Below are positions 6,918-12,227 of a DNA stretch of 33,580 nucleotides, piece by piece (position 1 is the stretch's first letter; each line of letters begins with the position of its first letter). The notes beneath the pieces were generated by a model. That model had not been told where the DNA came from and did not search any database. It saw only the letters and a list, made by a program, of their open reading frames with translations. Position numbers and translations under genes: made by a program. The stretch is from an uncultured Porphyromonadaceae bacterium (GTDB lineage: Bacteria; Bacteroidota; Bacteroidia; Bacteroidales; Muribaculaceae), in NCBI GenBank assembly GCA_947166165.1, contig CAMVDK010000003.1, positions 1 to 33,580 of the forward strand, given 5' to 3'.

Positions 6918-7172
6918 TTATGATTTCAGTTGCGCGATGTAGAAGCGGATGCGCTCGGAGGTGTTGACGCTGGTGATGTAGTCGTACTCGAAGTCGTCGG
7001 GCGTTCCTTGGAAGCTCCTTTTGTTGTCATAGTGTTGCAGAGCGTGGTGTCGCATGTCGTCCAGCTTCTTTCGCGCCGCACGTTTGGCTTGGTGGTTACA
7101 TGCTTCCTGTGTGAAGCGGTGGATGATGCGCGGCTGCTTGCCGTCGCTGGTCTTGTAGATTGCGTAGTCCAT
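6918..7172 (-). CDS. Hypothetical phage early protein (84 aa)
   Basis: I do not recognise this protein. The ORF track extends it back to 7289, but that would run through the preceding gene. The ATG at 7172 (MDYAIYKTSDGKQPRIIHRF...) is 5 bp after that gene's stop and is the sensible start. The protein is basic in the middle (NHQAKRAARKKLDDMRHHALQHYDNKRSFQG) and ends with DDFEYDYITSVNTSERIRFYIAQLKS. The size, basic helix and short C-terminal sheet suggest a small nucleic-acid-associated phage protein, but nothing specific can be said. Confidence 0.65.
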   Translation of the reverse strand: MDYAIYKTSDGKQPRIIHRFTQEACNHQAKRAARKKLDDMRHHALQHYDNKRSFQGTPDDFEYDYITSVNTSERIRFYIAQLKS

Positions 7173-7177
7173 AATTG

Positions 7178-7453
7178 TTATCTTTTGAAATAATCTTGTT
7201 GTGTCTGTTGCAGCAGGCGCAGGTCGGCCATGCAGTACTCCACTTTCCCCGGTCGCTTGCACGGATGCACGCGTCCCTCCCTGCGCCATCGGTCAATGTT
7301 GGCACGCCCGAAGATGGCGTAGGCCTGCCGCTGGCTTACCGTCTTCGGGTCAGCCTCGGCACGCTGCATGTTGCGGACGATACGTGCGGAGAGGTCGTCC
7401 ATGAATGTGTCGTAGGACACACAGCGGTCGGGGAAGGTGATGAACATTGACAT
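7178..7453 (-). CDS. Small winged-helix DNA-binding protein
   Basis: This is a 91-aa protein. The C-terminal half, SQRQAYAIFGRANIDRWRREGRVHPCKRPGKVEYCMADL, follows the MerR/excisionase-type winged helix (S-x-x-x-A...FG...I..W...G.I.p.....k..Y...dl). The N-terminal 45 residues (MFITFPDRCVSYDTFMDDLSARIVRNMQRAEAD) form helices of unknown role. Similar proteins occur among Bacteroidetes phage early genes and may be regulators or excisionase-like architectural factors. It lies between the 74-aa membrane protein and the 84-aa protein with gaps of 3 and 5 bp. Confidence 0.7.
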   Translation of the reverse strand: MSMFITFPDRCVSYDTFMDDLSARIVRNMQRAEADPKTVSQRQAYAIFGRANIDRWRREGRVHPCKRPGKVEYCMADLRLLQQTQQDYFKR

Positions 7454-7456
7454 GGT

Positions 7457-7681
7457 TCAGAGGTTTTCGGAATAGACGCTGAGTTCGTTGATGAGACCGC
7501 GGTTGTCCCAGTAGCGTGAGAGGCGATAGCAGAGGTAGCCGAGGCCGAAGCCTGCGGGCTTGATGAACATGAACACGGTGAGGTCGTCGGTGTCGCCCAG
7601 GATGAGGACTAACGCCATCATGGCGAGAACCGTCAAGACGAGGACGCGCCAGTTGAGCAGGGGGATGAGATACTTTTTCAT
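7457..7681 (-). CDS. Small membrane protein (74 aa)
   Basis: The track start at 7780 enters the neighbouring gene. The ATG at 7681 gives MKKYLIPLLNWRVLVLTVLAMMALVLILGD, a strong transmembrane helix (residues about 10-28). A second, weaker hydrophobic segment follows (LTVFMFIKPAGFGLGYLCYRL, about 32-52) with a soluble basic C-terminus (SRYWDNRGLINELSVYSENL). It is an inner-membrane protein of a type common in Bacteroidales phage early regions. Function is unknown. Confidence 0.65.
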   Translation of the reverse strand: MKKYLIPLLNWRVLVLTVLAMMALVLILGDTDDLTVFMFIKPAGFGLGYLCYRLSRYWDNRGLINELSVYSENL

Positions 7682-7694
7682 GACTGTGTGGTGT

Positions 7695-7922
7695 TTAGAG
7701 TTTAAAATGTTTGCTGAATGTTTCAATCTTGTTGCCTTTCCAGTCCACATCGTTGTTGGTGAAAAAGGCAATAACGTCAAGTAGTTGTTTCTTGCTCCAT
7801 GCGGCGATGGGTATCACGTCGTCAAATCGTTGCACGGGCGTGGGGTCGAAGAAGAACTTCGTGCGCTTGCCATGCTTCTCGCAGCGAATTTGCGATTTTA
7901 TTTTGCGGTAGTTGATAGCCAT
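7695..7922 (-). CDS. Hypothetical phage early protein (75 aa)
   Basis: I do not recognise this family. The sequence runs MAINYRKIKSQIRCEKHGKRTKFFFDPTPVQRFDDVIPIAAWSKKQ and ends in KHFKL. An IRCEKHGK-like stretch followed by aromatic and basic residues suggests a small nucleic-acid-binding fold, but only one Cys-His pair is present, so a complete zinc site is not supported. It is part of the tightly spaced early operon (13 bp before the next gene, 11 bp after the exported protein). Confidence 0.6.
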   Translation of the reverse strand: MAINYRKIKSQIRCEKHGKRTKFFFDPTPVQRFDDVIPIAAWSKKQLLDVIAFFTNNDVDWKGNKIETFSKHFKL

Positions 7923-7933
7923 GGCGGTATTGG

Positions 7934-8233
7934 TTACTTGTTGTTGCGGATTTGGTTGAGTTTCTCGCGGTCTTCCTTGGAGAGGTAGCGCTTGACGGGC
8001 TGGCCGGCGTTCTTGCCGCTCTTGGCGACCTTGTAATAGAAGTAGCCGCCCTTGCTGCCCTGATAGATGGGGTACTTGCCGTCGCGGTCTTCCCAGCAGT
8101 AGCCGGTGGGAGTCTCGCCGGGCTTGGCTGTAGTCTGTTCGATGCGCACAGTGTTGTCGCTCTTGACGATGGTGCCGGCGGTGCAGGTGAGTGCAGCAAG
8201 TGCCAGCATGATTGAAAGGAAAATCTTTTTCAT
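7934..8233 (-). CDS. Exported small protein (99 aa)
   Basis: MKKIFLSIMLALAALTCTAGT is a clear signal peptide. The cysteine at 17 does not fit the usual lipobox (ALTC), so cleavage by signal peptidase I after about TAG is more likely than lipidation. The mature part is polar and aromatic (GYCWEDRDGKYPIYQGSKGGYFYYKVAKSGK...). The core IYQGSKGGYFYYKVAKSGK resembles short strands with a K-rich C-terminus (YLSKEDREKLNQIR). Function is unknown. An exported product early in a phage operon could affect the host envelope, which is speculation. Confidence 0.65.
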   Translation of the reverse strand: MKKIFLSIMLALAALTCTAGTIVKSDNTVRIEQTTAKPGETPTGYCWEDRDGKYPIYQGSKGGYFYYKVAKSGKNAGQPVKRYLSKEDREKLNQIRNNK

Positions 8234-8245
8234 AAGGCTATTGCT

Positions 8246-8497
8246 TTATTGGTTGTTGTTCTTGTTGCGCTTGATGATGATGGTCGCGCCGTTGTCTGGC
8301 GTGGTTACTTCAAACTCGGTAAAGCCTGCACGCTGGTTGAGGCGTGTGGACGCGCTCTTTACTGTGCTGAAAGGAGCAAAATCCACACACGATACTTCTA
8401 CAGTCGCACCCTGTTCTATGGTGAGCATACTCTCGGGAGTGTTCACCTGCGTCTCACGAATGACACGCATCTGATTTTTTTCTTGATTTTTTGCCAT
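8246..8497 (-). CDS. First gene of the leftward early operon (83 aa, unknown)
   Basis: This is the first ORF after the leftward promoter, with a leader of about 80 nt. The sequence is MAKNQEKNQMRVIRETQVNTPESMLTIEQGATVEVSC, then VKSASTRLNQRAGFTEFEVTTPDNGATIIIKRNKNN. The latter (S..tR.N...g...F.v....G..I.R) is similar in layout to short DNA-binding or anti-restriction-like phage proteins, but I cannot name a family. Being promoter-proximal it is likely expressed immediately on induction, so a regulatory or anti-host role is possible. Confidence concerns gene reality, not function. Confidence 0.65.
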   Translation of the reverse strand: MAKNQEKNQMRVIRETQVNTPESMLTIEQGATVEVSCVDFAPFSTVKSASTRLNQRAGFTEFEVTTPDNGATIIIKRNKNNNQ

Positions 8498-8547
8498 AGT
8501 TTTATCGTCTATATCAATTAAAATGTTTAACTTTGAACCCTTTTAAG

Positions 8548-8575
8548 TAAGTGAGTTGCATTGCAACGGCACTTA
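8548..8575. repeat. Inverted repeat at the start of the leftward transcript
   Basis: Outer arms TAAGTG/CACTTA and inner arms GTTGCA/TGCAAC (one-base centre) form a 28-bp nearly perfect dyad. It lies just downstream of the expected start point of the leftward promoter, so it could be an operator or a hairpin in the leader RNA. Confidence 0.6.
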
Positions 8576-8583
8576 ATTCGGTG

Positions 8584-8614
8584 CAAAGATAAGACGCTAA
8601 TTTGATTTATACAA
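8584..8614 (-). promoter_or_regulatory. Leftward early promoter (Bacteroidetes type)
   Basis: On the minus strand a TTG (8612-8614) is followed by a 20-bp spacer and TATCTTTG (8584-8591), an exact match to the Bacteroidetes -7 consensus TAnnTTTG. The start point would fall near 8577, giving a leader of about 80 nt to the ATG at 8497. It drives the long early operon. Confidence 0.7.
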
Positions 8615-8628
8615 GACTAATGTCTTAT
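8589..8628. promoter_or_regulatory. Probable repressor operators over the early promoter
   Basis: A dyad AAGAC-TAAT-GTCTT at 8613-8626 covers the -33 element. A second AAGAC half-site at 8591-8595 overlaps the -7 box. The two AAGAC words are 22 bp apart, about two helical turns. They lie in the 174-bp gap between the repressor gene and the early operon, as expected for operators bound by the XRE repressor. Binding itself is inferred. Confidence 0.55.
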
Positions 8629-8671
8629 TTTCTGCAATTTTTAAGATTTATTAACAAGACAACAGACTGAT

Positions 8672-9034
8672 ATGACTGGAAAACAACTAAAGGCAATGAT
8701 TGACGACCTCGGCATAACTCAAAGAAAACTTGCCGAGGAAATGGGTGTGACCCCACAAACTATAAGTGCAATTCTTACAGCCAAAGATGTCCGCACATCA
8801 ACTATCGAAAGAATTGCCGATGTGACAAAAATGCCTATCAGTTATTTCTTCAGAGAACATGATGGGCAAAGTGCGGTGGCGAACGGTGACGGCAGCGTGG
8901 CCGTGACTGGCAACAACAATGTGGCAGGCAACGTTACCATGGGCGACGCTGCCGTGCTTCAGGAACGCGTGACAATGTTGGAGAGGCTCCTCGAGGAAAA
9001 AGAGCGAACAATTAAAATTCTGATGCAGAGATGA
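8672..9034 (+). CDS. XRE-type phage repressor with coiled-coil tail
   Basis: This is a 120-aa protein. Residues 3-58 form a typical Cro/CI helix-turn-helix (KQLKAMIDDLGITQRKLAEEMGVTPQTISAILTAKDVRTSTIERIADVTKM). It is followed by ISYFF, a Gly/Asn/Val-rich stretch GDGSVAVTGNNNVAGNVTMGD that looks like short beta-turn repeats, and a leucine-heptad coiled coil (LQERVTMLERLLEEKERTIKILMQR) that probably mediates dimerisation. There is no LexA-like protease domain, so RecA-triggered self-cleavage is not expected and induction must work otherwise. It is divergent from the early operon across a 174-bp control region and is the first gene of a rightward operon. It likely maintains lysogeny by silencing the leftward promoter. 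Confidence 0.85.
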   Translation: MTGKQLKAMIDDLGITQRKLAEEMGVTPQTISAILTAKDVRTSTIERIADVTKMPISYFFREHDGQSAVANGDGSVAVTGNNNVAGNVTMGDAAVLQERVTMLERLLEEKERTIKILMQR

Positions 9035-9396
9035 GTCGTCACGACTATTCTGGTATAGCTTCATGTTGTGTATTCTTACTTATATTCGTAGCAGGAATAG
9101 CAATGGGCATATATTTTTCTCCCAAAAAGCAACATGCTGATAGCGAGACAAAGAAAGACTCAATAGATTGGGCGATTGAATCCAAAAAGATTGTCATCAT
9201 TTGCGAGTCAGACAGTCTTTTCCACTATTCAACGATGTGTGAAATTCTTGGTCGTTCACCCAAAATTACCATTGAACATGTTGCACGACTCAAGGGAAAA
9301 TGGATGTGCCCTATTTGTGGAATTAAGGAAGCAGAATATGTCATTCACAAAGACGAATATCTTAATGATTTGAGAAGCGTTGATGAAGATAATTAA
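9031..9396 (+). CDS. Membrane-anchored protein with His/Cys module (121 aa)
   Basis: This starts at an ATGA overlap with the repressor stop. An N-terminal transmembrane segment (SGIASCCVFLLIFVAGIAMGIYF, about 7-29) is followed by a basic linker and a C-terminal module: IICESDSLFHYSTMC, IEHVARLKGKWMCPICG. The pattern FH-x-S-x-x-C...CxxC gives one His and three Cys, a plausible zinc site. The same pattern recurs in the next gene. Such modules are found in many Bacteroidetes hypothetical proteins. Co-transcription with the repressor suggests expression in the lysogen and a lysogenic-conversion or exclusion role, which is inference. Confidence 0.7.
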   Translation: MSRHDYSGIASCCVFLLIFVAGIAMGIYFSPKKQHADSETKKDSIDWAIESKKIVIICESDSLFHYSTMCEILGRSPKITIEHVARLKGKWMCPICGIKEAEYVIHKDEYLNDLRSVDEDN

Positions 9397-9670
9397 AACA
9401 AAATATCCAATGAGACTACTATTGATTTTTTGTCTTGGGCTTGTATTATTATCTTGTTCTGACAATAAAGACAAGGTTGTAAAGATAGACATTAACACGG
9501 TGCAGATGCAAGATAGCGTGTGGATATGCACGAGCGAGAATGCAAAGCGGTTCCACGCAAGTGATACATGCGGTGGCATCTTGTCATGTGGAGAAGAAAT
9601 AAAGCAATTTACGAGAGAAGAAGCAGAACGGAACGGCAGAACTTACTGCCATAAATGCTACAAAACATGA
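9383..9670 (+). CDS. Lipoprotein with His/Cys module (95 aa)
   Basis: The ORF track begins at a TTG at 9380. I take the ATG at 9383, although ATG 9410 (MRLLLIF...) would also give a functional signal. The signal peptide ends in the lipobox LLSC, so the protein should be lipidated. The mature part carries VWICTSENAKRFHASDTCGGIL...FTREEAERNGRTYCHKCYK, with FH-x-S-x-x-C and CxxC spaced as in the preceding protein. The gene overlaps its neighbour by 14 bp and the next gene by ATGA. Both the module and the envelope location are shared with the 121-aa protein. Function is unknown. Confidence 0.7.
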   Translation: MKIIKTKYPMRLLLIFCLGLVLLSCSDNKDKVVKIDINTVQMQDSVWICTSENAKRFHASDTCGGILSCGEEIKQFTREEAERNGRTYCHKCYKT

Positions 9671-10026
9671 GCAATGACGACATAGCAAGACGCAAGTTCG
9701 ACCTGCTCATGGAGGCGGTTGAGCAAGTGAAACATCAGGACGCGGCGATGGACGAGCTTCGGCACGCAGCGTTCGAGGTGCTGCTGCTGCATCCCGGTTG
9801 CGAGCTTGAAGACTGGGGAGAGCTGCTTGCCGAGCAATACGGCACGGAACTGATAGACGCTTTCGGGAAAGACCTCGACAAGATAACCACCTCGGTCATC
9901 AAGATGTGGAAGTCGCCTTACCTCGACGAGAACAGCGGACTGGAGCGCAGCTACGAGGAATGGGCGCAGGCATTCGCCACGGAGGCGGCGGTGCAGATGT
10001 ATTACGACCTCATAACACCGACATGA
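9667..10026 (+). CDS. Helical protein of the lysogeny operon (119 aa)
   Basis: The track start at 9655 lies inside the lipoprotein gene. The ATG at 9667 shares ATGA with its stop and is preferred. The product is acidic and almost entirely helical: ARRKFDLLMEAVEQVKHQDAAMDELRHAAFEVLLLHPG, then EDWGELLAEQYGTELIDAFG and YEEWAQAFATEAAVQMYYDL. I do not recognise a family. It is soluble and lacks any visible catalytic motif. Its base composition is richer in G+C than the three genes before it, more like the early operon, so it may have a different history. It could be an immunity or anti-phage accessory protein of the lysogen (inference). Confidence 0.65.
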   Translation: MSNDDIARRKFDLLMEAVEQVKHQDAAMDELRHAAFEVLLLHPGCELEDWGELLAEQYGTELIDAFGKDLDKITTSVIKMWKSPYLDENSGLERSYEEWAQAFATEAAVQMYYDLITPT

Positions 10027-10032
10027 TTTAAT

Positions 10033-10140
10033 ATGGATTTGAACAAACGTCTAACTCGCTCACTGGCAAAACCGAATAACAGCCGCGCAGGCAGCAGTGG
10101 AAGAATAAGCGAAAAAACGCTGAAAATTAGCGAAATATGA
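10033..10140 (+). CDS. Possible 35-aa basic peptide
   Basis: An ATG ORF begins 6 bp after the preceding stop and ends with a TGA that touches the terminator stem. It reads MDLNKRLTRSLAKPN...GRISEKTLKISEI and is basic and polar. Tight spacing supports it and its small size argues against it. No family is recognised. Confidence 0.3.
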   Translation: MDLNKRLTRSLAKPNNSRAGSSGRISEKTLKISEI

Positions 10141-10179
10141 GGCAAATGTCTGGCAAACAGACACTTGCCTCACTTTTTT
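10139..10179 (+). terminator. Strong terminator of the lysogeny operon
   Basis: A 14-bp stem with one mismatch (GAGGCAA-TGTCTG with CAGACA-TTGCCTC), a 5-nt loop and a six-T run form a textbook intrinsic terminator. It closes the rightward repressor operon and marks the last clear element feature. Confidence 0.9.
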
Positions 10180-10323
10180 CTGCACATCCTGCGCATTTCA
10201 AAAAAATTAGATGGCACCTGAAACAAAAAGACAAAAATGGTTGGTCTTCCGTCGATCAGGATAGCCCCATGAAGCGGATTTCGCTGTATTTTTGCACTAG
10301 ATTTAAATACAAGTTAAGGAAAT
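10180..10323 (+). promoter_or_regulatory. Element/host junction zone with host promoter
   Basis: This stretch has no credible gene. An exact TAnnTTTG box (TATTTTTG, 10287-10294) lies 30 bp before the reductase ATG and is a likely -7 element, but no convincing -33 element is seen. The right attachment site of the element probably lies between the terminator and this box. I could not find its other copy because the left end is outside the window. Confidence 0.4.
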
Positions 10324-10995
10324 ATGAAGAGACCCTACGTGATTTGCCACATGATGGCATCGATAGACGGTCGCATCGACTGCGACATGACGGAGCAGAT
10401 AGGTGGCAACGAATACTATGAGGCGTTGGAAATGCTCTGCTTCGACACGACCATCGAGGGAAAGACAACCGCCGTGAACCACTATGCCGAGAAAGAACTG
10501 TTCGTACCCCAAGACGCTACGCCTGTGGGTCGCGAGGAGATTTACAAAAGCCACGACTCGAAGCGGTGGGAGGCGGTGGTGGACACACGCGGCACCCTGC
10601 GATGGCCGGTGGACGACACGCCCGACCGCATCTGCATCGTGAGCCAACAGGCTTCGCGCGAATACCTCGACTATCTGCGCAGCCGCAGCATCTCCCACAT
10701 AGCAACCGGAGAGAAGGCCATCAACCTGCCCCGTGCGCTCAACATCCTGCAGTGTGAGTTCGGCAGCGAGAGGGTGGGGATTGTTGGTGGCGGCCACATC
10801 AACGGCAGTTTTCTGCGCGAAGGGTTACTCGACGAGGTGAGCATGCTCTACGGTGCTGCCATCGACGGTCGCGAGGGCTTCTGCGCAGCCTTCGACGGCA
10901 TCGAGTCCGACCATACCCATCCCTACATGCTCCGCTTAAAGAGCGTCCGCCAGATGGGCAACGACTCCGTGTGGATAAGGTATAGTATCATATAA
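10324..10995 (+). CDS. RibD C-terminal / DHFR-like reductase
   Basis: This 223-aa protein belongs to the dihydrofolate reductase superfamily of the RibD_C type. It opens with YVICHMMASIDGRIDCD (the MSLDGxI motif), has a central ATGEKAINLPRALNILQCEFG, and then the NADPH-binding glycine run GIVGGGHINGSFLREGLLDEVSMLYG. RibD_C-type proteins reduce a ribosylamino-pyrimidine in riboflavin synthesis, but stand-alone copies without the deaminase domain often have unknown substrates. It is followed after 1 bp by the aldo/keto reductase, so the two form a short redox operon that may handle small carbonyl compounds with NADPH. The substrate is not predictable from sequence. Confidence 0.85.
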   Translation: MKRPYVICHMMASIDGRIDCDMTEQIGGNEYYEALEMLCFDTTIEGKTTAVNHYAEKELFVPQDATPVGREEIYKSHDSKRWEAVVDTRGTLRWPVDDTPDRICIVSQQASREYLDYLRSRSISHIATGEKAINLPRALNILQCEFGSERVGIVGGGHINGSFLREGLLDEVSMLYGAAIDGREGFCAAFDGIESDHTHPYMLRLKSVRQMGNDSVWIRYSII

Positions 10996-10996
10996 T

Positions 10997-11980
10997 ATGG
11001 AGAAGAACATGAAAGAACTACGACACTTTGCCACCGCCTGTCTGATGGCTACGACGTTGCTCACCCATGCACAAAGCATGAGGATACACTATAATGATGG
11101 CTGGACCGAACAAATTCCTGTCAGCAACATCGACAGCATCACCTTTTCATTCAACGAACAACATTTAGCACCTACGCTTATGCTTAACAACGGACTCCAA
11201 ATACCGGTATTCGGCATCGGCACCTACTCGCTCAAGGGCGAGACGTGCTTCAACTCGGTCTATACGGCCCTGAAAAACGGCTACCGGCTCATCGACACCG
11301 CCTATATGTACGGCAACGAGGAGGAACTCGGTCGCGCCGTGCGCCAGGCCATCGCCGACGGCATCTGCCGTCGCGAGGACATCACCGTCATCACCAAAAT
11401 CTATCCCGGACAGCAGTTCGCCAACCCAGAGCCGGCCATACAGGAGCGCATCGACAAACTCGACATCGGCTATGTGGACATCATGCTGCTGCATCATCCT
11501 GGCGACAACGACGTGAAAGCCTACAAGGCGATGGAGCGGTTCGTGCACAAGGGGCTGATTCGTTCGCTCGGCATCTCATGTTTTTATATCGACGAGTTGA
11601 AACGCTTCCTGCCGCAGGTGAGCATCAAGCCCGTGCTGGTGCAGAACGAGATACATCCCTACTATCAGGACACGGAGGTGGTCGATTATATCCACAGCCA
11701 GGGCATTGTCGTGCAGGCATGGTATCCGCTTGGCGGTCGTGGCCATCAGTCGGAACTGCTGAGCGACCCCGTGCTGCAACGCATAGCAGACGCTCACGGC
11801 AAGACACTCGTGCAGGTCATCCTGCGCTGGCACTACCAGCGGCGTGTCGTCGCTATTCCCGGCAGCAGCAACCCGGCACACATCGCCGAGAATATCGACA
11901 TCTTCGACTTCGTGCTCACCGACCAAGAGATGGCCGACATTGCCGCCCTCAACCGCAACGAGAAGCACGACTGGTACTGA
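10997..11980 (+). CDS. Exported aldo/keto reductase
   Basis: This is a 327-aa protein. After a signal peptide (MKELRHFATACLMATTLLTHAQ, probably starting at Met5) a short segment MRIHYNDGWTEQIPVSNIDSITF matches the small strand found at the start of many exported Bacteroidales proteins. The rest is a complete AKR barrel with the catalytic tetrad D100, Y105, K134 and H167 at exactly the usual spacing (DTAYMY, TKI, LLHH). GSSNPAHIAENIDIFDF near the C-terminus is the NADP-binding end. The family reduces aldehydes and ketones with NADPH, so export to the periplasm, which lacks free NADPH, is puzzling. A cytoplasmic form starting later is possible. Confidence 0.88.
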   Translation: MEKNMKELRHFATACLMATTLLTHAQSMRIHYNDGWTEQIPVSNIDSITFSFNEQHLAPTLMLNNGLQIPVFGIGTYSLKGETCFNSVYTALKNGYRLIDTAYMYGNEEELGRAVRQAIADGICRREDITVITKIYPGQQFANPEPAIQERIDKLDIGYVDIMLLHHPGDNDVKAYKAMERFVHKGLIRSLGISCFYIDELKRFLPQVSIKPVLVQNEIHPYYQDTEVVDYIHSQGIVVQAWYPLGGRGHQSELLSDPVLQRIADAHGKTLVQVILRWHYQRRVVAIPGSSNPAHIAENIDIFDFVLTDQEMADIAALNRNEKHDWY

Positions 11981-12001
11981 TAGGGTTTAGGGTTTAGGGT
12001 T
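11981..12001 (+). repeat. Telomere-like heptamer repeat (TAGGGTT)x3
   Basis: Three perfect copies of TAGGGTT follow directly after the TGA of the aldo/keto reductase gene. The unit is identical to the plant-type telomere heptamer read in another phase. In a bacterial intergenic region it is most simply a slippage microsatellite. Confidence 0.9.
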
Positions 12002-12008
12002 GAGATGA

Positions 12009-12116
12009 TTGATTAGGGAGAAAGTCGCGGCTGTGCTGATGGGCGGAATGCTCACGGCCTGCACACAGAAGAGCGACAACAACATCCAAAACAACAGCGA
12101 ATCACTACAACATTAA
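12009..12116 (+). pseudogene. Lipoprotein leader remnant
   Basis: An open frame from a TTG, or from the ATG at 12039, reads EKVAAVLMGGMLTACTQKSDNNIQ and stops after about 34 codons. It has the hydrophobic core and lipobox (LTAC) of a Bacteroidales lipoprotein followed by a polar linker, but no mature domain. It looks like the 5' end of a truncated gene, with the start lost near the heptamer repeat. The remaining bases to 12227 contain no gene that I can support. Confidence 0.5.
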
Positions 12117-12227
12117 ATTGACTTAGGGGGGGCAAGACGTCCGCCAAGAGAGTGTGGCAATGTAATCCTGGCAAAAGATGATGAGGCTTTGACGCTCTGA
12201 CCGTGCAATGGGGCATGACGTTTTGCG

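Noticed and set aside
1-10180. Integrase, terminase or structural genes of the element
   Set aside because: None of the ORFs shows recombinase, portal, terminase or capsid motifs. They must lie left of the window.
10137-10421. 94-aa plus-strand ORF across the terminator and into the reductase gene
   Set aside because: It begins inside the terminator stem and runs out of frame into the well-supported RibD_C-like gene.
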